Source: Actinomycetota bacterium (GTDB lineage Bacteria; Actinomycetota; Actinomycetes; Mycobacteriales; Pseudonocardiaceae). From it: a DNA stretch of 64,000 bases. The first letter of the stretch is position 1. Each line of letters starts with the position of its first letter. The translations under genes and the position numbers were made by a program. Location: contig JAJPIR010000278.1 in the NCBI GenBank assembly GCA_021324675.1, forward strand, positions 1 to 64,000, written 5' to 3'. Shown one piece after another: positions 59,468 to 64,000 of the stretch. The notes below the pieces were generated by a model. The model did no database searches. It saw only the letters and a list, made by a program, of their open reading frames with translations, and was not told the origin of the DNA.

Positions 59468-62014
59468 ATGGGCAGCCTCGCGATTCCGCGCATCGGTGTC
59501 GAGGAAGAGTTTCACATCGTCGACCTCCAGACCTGCAAAGCGACGCCGGCTGTCGATGCCATGCTCGCGCAGCTGGAAGGCGACTCGTTTTTTCCTGAGC
59601 TGCAGCGGTCGCTGGTTGAGGCCAATACATTGCCGTGCGAGAGCCTCGACGAGCTGCGCGCTCAGTTATGCCGCCTGCGCCGCCGCCTGACCGAAGTGGC
59701 CGATCCACTCGGGCTGGGCGTGGTGGCAGCCGGCACCGTTCCGCTGGTCGACCTGACCGGCATCAACATCAGCGCGGGCGCCCGCTATGAGCGGATGCAG
59801 CATGAGTACCAGATGCTGGTCAGGGAACAGCACATCTGCGGGGCCCAGGTGCACGTTGACGTGCCCGACCGGGACGTCGCCGTGTCCGTGGTACAGCACG
59901 TGTCGCCTTACCTGCCGATCTTTCTGGCGCTGTCGGCCAGCTCGCCGTACTGGCGGGGGATCGACAGCGGGTACGCCAGCTACCGCTGCATGGTGTGGCA
60001 GCGCTGGCCGACTGCCGGGCCGCCGGGGCCCGTGCGTACCGCCGCCGACTACGACGCCATGGTGGCCGACCTGGTCGCTTCCGGCACGATCAGCGACCCC
60101 GGCATGGTGTATTTCGACATCCGCCCGTCGTCGCACCTGCCCACCGTCGAATTGCGGATCTGCGATGCCTGCCCGATGGTGGACGACGTCGTGCTCATTG
60201 CCGGATTGTTCCGGGCACTGGTGCAGCGGGCCCGCGGATGGGTCGCCGACGGCAAGCCGCTTCCCCAGATCCGTCACGAGCTGCTGCGGGCGGCGACCTG
60301 GCGGGCCGCCCGGTCGGGGTTGGAGGGGGACCTTGTTGACCTTGCCGGTGCCGGCAGGCCGGCTCTCGTTGCGCCGTCGCTGCTGGTCGAACGCCTGGTC
60401 AGCGAGTTACGCCCGGAGCTGGATGCCTTCGGCGACTGGAAGCAGGTCTGCGAGCTGTCCCAGCGCGCTCTTGCAGCGGGCAGCTCGGCAGCCCGCCAGC
60501 GCCGGACGTTCGGCCGGCGCGGTGAGCTCACCGACGTGGTGCGAGACTTGCTGGCGCAGACCCGCGGAGAATCGCTCCCGCGTACCCCACCCACCACGGT
60601 GCCTGCGACACCGGCTCTGCTCAATGGCTACCGATGTGCGGGTTATGACGAGGCAGTTGACGCAGGCGGCCGCGTTGTGCCGCACTACGGGTGGCTGTTC
60701 CGGGCGCTCGACCGGCTGGGGGCACCGGGCATGAAGGCGGCGGTCGCCGCGATGCACACCGAGCAGCGGGCTCGGGGTGTGACGTTCCGGGTGTCCGACG
60801 ATGAGCCGGATCGGCTGTTCCCCCTGGACCTGGTGCCGCGCATCGTGACCGCCGAGGACTGGGCGATGCTGACCCCGGGCCTCATCCAGCGGGTATGCGC
60901 GCTAGAGGCTTTCCTGCACGACGCCTACGGCCGGCGGGAGGCCATCCGGGATGGCGTGCTGCCGGCGTCGGTGGTGGACGGTTCGCCTGGCTGGAGCCGC
61001 TTGGGGGCGCTGGCGGGTCCAGGCACGGTACGGGCCGCCGTCAGCGGGATCGATCTGGTGCGCGACAGCGCGCATCGCTGGCTGGTCCTGGAAGACAATC
61101 TGCGGGTGCCTTCGGGCATCGGGTACGCGATGACCAGCCGGCGGCTGGTGCGCAGCGTGTTACCGGCTTTGGAGCCGCCCGCGGGTGTCGTTCCGCTGGA
61201 AGGGGTGCCTGAACTGCTGCGCAAGACGCTGCTGGCCGCGGTTCCCGACGGCGTCTGTGACGACACGATCGCGCTGCTCAGCACCGGCCCCATTGATGCC
61301 GCCTTCTACGAGCATCAGCTGCTGGCCGATCAGATGGCGCTGCGGCTGGTGACCCCGGCAGAACTGACCGTTACCGATAGCGGGGTTTATGCCGGGGATC
61401 AGCGGCTGTGCGTGCTCTACCGGCGGCTCGACGAGCAGACCCTGCTCCAGGCGGCCGGGGCGGACGGCCAGCGCATCGGGCCCGCGATCTGCGCCGCCCT
61501 GGCTGATGGCCGGGTGAGCTTGCTCAACGCGCTGGGCAACGGTCTCGGTGACGACAAGCGCGTCTATGCCTACGTGCCCGACATGATCACCTACTACCTG
61601 GGCGAGCAACCGATACTCCCCCAGGTGCCCACCTATCCGTGCGCTGACCCGCTGCATCTCACCCACGTGCTCGACCGGCTCGGCGAGCTGGTGCTCAAGC
61701 CAGTGGACGGCTCCGGCGGTCACGGCGTCGTCATCGGACCCGCTGCCGACCGGCCCCAACTGGCCGAACTGGCCACCGCTGTCCGGGCACATCCGGAGAA
61801 CTGGGTCGCCCAGGACCTGGTGTCCCTGTCCACGCATCCCACCTTTGCCGGCACGCACCTGGAGCCGCGCGCGATCGACCTGCGCGCGTTCGTCCTGCTC
61901 GGTGAACGGGCTGAAGTGCCGCCCGCTGCTCTGACCCGGGTTGCCTCCCGCGGCAGCATGATCGTCAATTCGTCGCGCGGCGGCGGCGCGAAGGACACCT
62001 GGATCCTGCGGTGA
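59468..62014 (+). CDS. YbdK-type glutamate-cysteine ligase (GCS2) fused to circularly permuted type 2 ATP-grasp
   Basis: IGVEEEFHIVD, AGARYERMQHEYQMLVREQHICGAQVHVDV; then ATP-grasp half VLEDNLRVPSGIGYAMTSRR, ELVLKPVDGSGGHGVVIG, SRGGGAKDTWIL. Confidence 0.88.
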   Translation: MGSLAIPRIGVEEEFHIVDLQTCKATPAVDAMLAQLEGDSFFPELQRSLVEANTLPCESLDELRAQLCRLRRRLTEVADPLGLGVVAAGTVPLVDLTGINISAGARYERMQHEYQMLVREQHICGAQVHVDVPDRDVAVSVVQHVSPYLPIFLALSASSPYWRGIDSGYASYRCMVWQRWPTAGPPGPVRTAADYDAMVADLVASGTISDPGMVYFDIRPSSHLPTVELRICDACPMVDDVVLIAGLFRALVQRARGWVADGKPLPQIRHELLRAATWRAARSGLEGDLVDLAGAGRPALVAPSLLVERLVSELRPELDAFGDWKQVCELSQRALAAGSSAARQRRTFGRRGELTDVVRDLLAQTRGESLPRTPPTTVPATPALLNGYRCAGYDEAVDAGGRVVPHYGWLFRALDRLGAPGMKAAVAAMHTEQRARGVTFRVSDDEPDRLFPLDLVPRIVTAEDWAMLTPGLIQRVCALEAFLHDAYGRREAIRDGVLPASVVDGSPGWSRLGALAGPGTVRAAVSGIDLVRDSAHRWLVLEDNLRVPSGIGYAMTSRRLVRSVLPALEPPAGVVPLEGVPELLRKTLLAAVPDGVCDDTIALLSTGPIDAAFYEHQLLADQMALRLVTPAELTVTDSGVYAGDQRLCVLYRRLDEQTLLQAAGADGQRIGPAICAALADGRVSLLNALGNGLGDDKRVYAYVPDMITYYLGEQPILPQVPTYPCADPLHLTHVLDRLGELVLKPVDGSGGHGVVIGPAADRPQLAELATAVRAHPENWVAQDLVSLSTHPTFAGTHLEPRAIDLRAFVLLGERAEVPPAALTRVASRGSMIVNSSRGGGAKDTWILR

Positions 62015-62071
62015 GCGAAGGACACCCGGATCCTGCGGTGAGCGAAGGACACCTGGATCCTGCTGCGGTGA
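61988..62071. repeat. 27-bp tandem triplication spanning the stop codon
   Basis: gcgaaggacacctggatcctgcggtga at 61988, 62015, and 30-bp variant at 62042. Confidence 0.95.
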
Positions 62072-62084
62072 AAGGAGCTTGCTG

Positions 62085-63866
62085 ATGTGCGGTATCGCCG
62101 GAGAGATCAGGTTCGACGACGTTCCGGCCGACGTCGATGCGGTTACCACCATGACGGCCGCGCTGCACCGCCGCGGCCCGGATGCCTGGGGCATCCATGC
62201 GGGTGGGCGCACCGCGCTCGGTCACCGGAGGCTGAAGATCATCGACCTGTCCGATCGGGCGGTGCAGCCCATGGTCGACCCAGAGCTTGGGCTGACCGTG
62301 GTGTTCAACGGCTTGATCTACAACTATCGCCAGCTGCGTGCCGAGCTGCTCGCCGACGGCTACCGCTTTTTCTCGGATTCCGACAGCGAGGTACTGCTCA
62401 AGGCCTACCACCGGTGGGGCACTCACTGCGTGGATCGCTTCCTCGGCATGTTCGCCTTCGCGGTACTCGAACGTGACAGCGGGCGCCTGGTGCTGGGCCG
62501 GGACCGGCTCGGTATCAAACCGCTGTACCTGGCCCGGACCGGACACCGGTTGCGCTTCGCTTCCACGCTGCCCGCGCTGCTCGCCGCCGGCGGGGTGGAC
62601 ACCTCGATCGATCCGGTGGCCTTGCACCACTACCTGAGCTTCCACTCCGTCGTGCCCGCCCCCCGCACGATCCTCGCCGGAGTGGAGAAGCTGCCACCGG
62701 CCACGGTCCGCACCGTGCACCCCGACGGCCGCTCCGAGGACCGCTACTACTGGCGTCCGGCGTTCTCCCGCCATGCCGATCTACCCCGGCACCCCGATAT
62801 CACCGACTGGCCGGCAGCGGTGCTGGCTGCGCTGCGGTTGGCAGTGGAGCGTCGTATGGTGGCCGACGTCCCGGTGGGCATCCTGCTTTCCGGCGGGATC
62901 GACTCCAGCCTGGTGGTGGCACTGCTGGCGGAGGGCGGCCAGCAGCTGCGCACGTTCAGCGTCGGGTTCGAGGCTGCCGGTGGGGAGTCGGGGGACGAAT
63001 TCCAGTACTCCGACCTGGTCGCGGCGCATTTCGGCACCGATCACCAGAAGATCATGATCCCGTCAGATCGTCTCCTGCCGGCGGTGGACGCGGCCATCGA
63101 GGCGATGAGCGAACCGATGGTCAGCCATGACTGTGTCGCTTTTTACCTGCTGGCCGAGGAGGTTTCCCGCTCGGTGACCGTGGTGCAGTCCGGGCAGGGA
63201 GCCGACGAGGTGTTCGCCGGCTACGACTGGTACCCACCGCTGGCCAACGTGCCGCGAGACCGGGCCGCCGCAGCGTACGCGGCGGTGTTTGTCGACCGAC
63301 CGCACACCTCGATGAGCGACTTGCTGGAGCCCGAGTGGCTGGCCGAAAGTGACCACAGCCAGATGTTCATCGACGACCACTTTGCCGCTCCCGGGGCCGA
63401 CACAGCGCTGGATGCGGCGTTACGGCTGGATACGACGATCATGTTGGTCGATGACCCGGTCAAGCGGCTAGACAACATGACCATGGCGTGGGCACTCGAA
63501 GCGCGGGTCCCATTCCTCGATCACGAGCTGGTCGAACTCGCGGCCGCCTGCCCGCCGGAGCTCAAGCTCGCCAGCGGGGGCAAGGGCGTGCTGAAAGCAG
63601 CCAGCCGCGGGGTGGTCCCGGATACGATCATCGATCGGCCCAAGGGGTACTTCCCGGTACCGGCCATCCGTCACCTGTCAGGTTCGTTCCTGGACCGGGT
63701 CCGTGACGCCGTGACCGATCCTGTGGCCAAGGATCGGGGTCTATTCCGCTCGGACTGGTTGCATCGCATGCTTGCCAGTCCCAACACTGAGCGGACAACG
63801 CTGGGATCCAACGCCTTGTGGCAGGTCGCCCTGCTGGAAATGTGGTTGCAGGAAAGGAAGATCTAG
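62085..63866 (+). CDS. asparagine synthetase-like N-acetylglutaminylglutamine amidotransferase
   Basis: MCGIAGEIRF class II Gln amidotransferase; ILLSGGIDSSLVVALL synthetase motif; adjacent to GCS2/ATP-grasp fusion. Confidence 0.85.
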   Translation: MCGIAGEIRFDDVPADVDAVTTMTAALHRRGPDAWGIHAGGRTALGHRRLKIIDLSDRAVQPMVDPELGLTVVFNGLIYNYRQLRAELLADGYRFFSDSDSEVLLKAYHRWGTHCVDRFLGMFAFAVLERDSGRLVLGRDRLGIKPLYLARTGHRLRFASTLPALLAAGGVDTSIDPVALHHYLSFHSVVPAPRTILAGVEKLPPATVRTVHPDGRSEDRYYWRPAFSRHADLPRHPDITDWPAAVLAALRLAVERRMVADVPVGILLSGGIDSSLVVALLAEGGQQLRTFSVGFEAAGGESGDEFQYSDLVAAHFGTDHQKIMIPSDRLLPAVDAAIEAMSEPMVSHDCVAFYLLAEEVSRSVTVVQSGQGADEVFAGYDWYPPLANVPRDRAAAAYAAVFVDRPHTSMSDLLEPEWLAESDHSQMFIDDHFAAPGADTALDAALRLDTTIMLVDDPVKRLDNMTMAWALEARVPFLDHELVELAAACPPELKLASGGKGVLKAASRGVVPDTIIDRPKGYFPVPAIRHLSGSFLDRVRDAVTDPVAKDRGLFRSDWLHRMLASPNTERTTLGSNALWQVALLEMWLQERKI

Positions 63867-64000
63867 GTGGATGCGAGCTCGGAGAGAGCCAGTGACCTTG
63901 CGCGTCGCCGGCGAGACCGGCTCGCTGCTGCGTCACCGGGTCTTGACTGGCTCGCTGCTGCGTCGCCGGGTCTTGACTGGCTCGCTGCCGAGACCTGTAT
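63867..64000 (+). CDS. partial CDS running off the window, starts with 10-aa tandem repeat
   Basis: GTG directly after the stop; VDASSERASDLARRRRDRLAAASPGLDWLAAASPGLDWLAAET. Confidence 0.5.
   Translation, partial: MDASSERASDLARRRRDRLAAASPGLDWLAAASPGLDWLAAETC

Noticed and set aside
1-64000. rRNA or tRNA genes, prophage, toxin-antitoxin or restriction-modification system
   Set aside because: None recognised from translations or sequence inspection; a tRNAscan or defence-system search would be needed to exclude them.

Overview
High-GC actinobacterial chromosomal window with about 50 supported coding regions on both strands. Core metabolic genes: a merR-thiolase-fadB beta-oxidation operon, pckG, menD, trmB, selD, a tldD/tldE-like pair, DUF3311/mctP, a MacS-type two-component system, and a dnaN-like sliding clamp away from any dnaA locus. 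The largest accessory module (about 43-54.3 kb) is a group 2a-type uptake [NiFe]-hydrogenase cluster (hupS, hupL, protease, TPR, NifU-Rieske fusion, NHL repeat, hypC, DUF6390-like), with a divergent AraC regulator and hypA. It ends in an unusual array of three related MarR units: one fused to the DUF6390-like protein, one free-standing, and one C-terminal remnant. The best candidate for a poorly described system is at 160-2251: a membrane protein with a Gly/Cys-only tail (TIGR04222-like), translationally coupled to a DUF692/MNIO enzyme and a SCO6045-like partner, which looks like a membrane-anchored Cys-modification (RiPP-like) cassette. Non-coding signals include three copies of a dispersed long palindrome (GCAGTCTGGATGCAGACTGCTGTT arms), a 23-bp inverted repeat bracketing an AIM24 gene, and several tandem duplications that span stop codons. 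A NAGGN-type osmolyte operon starts at the right edge. All family names come from reading the translations; no database search was run.
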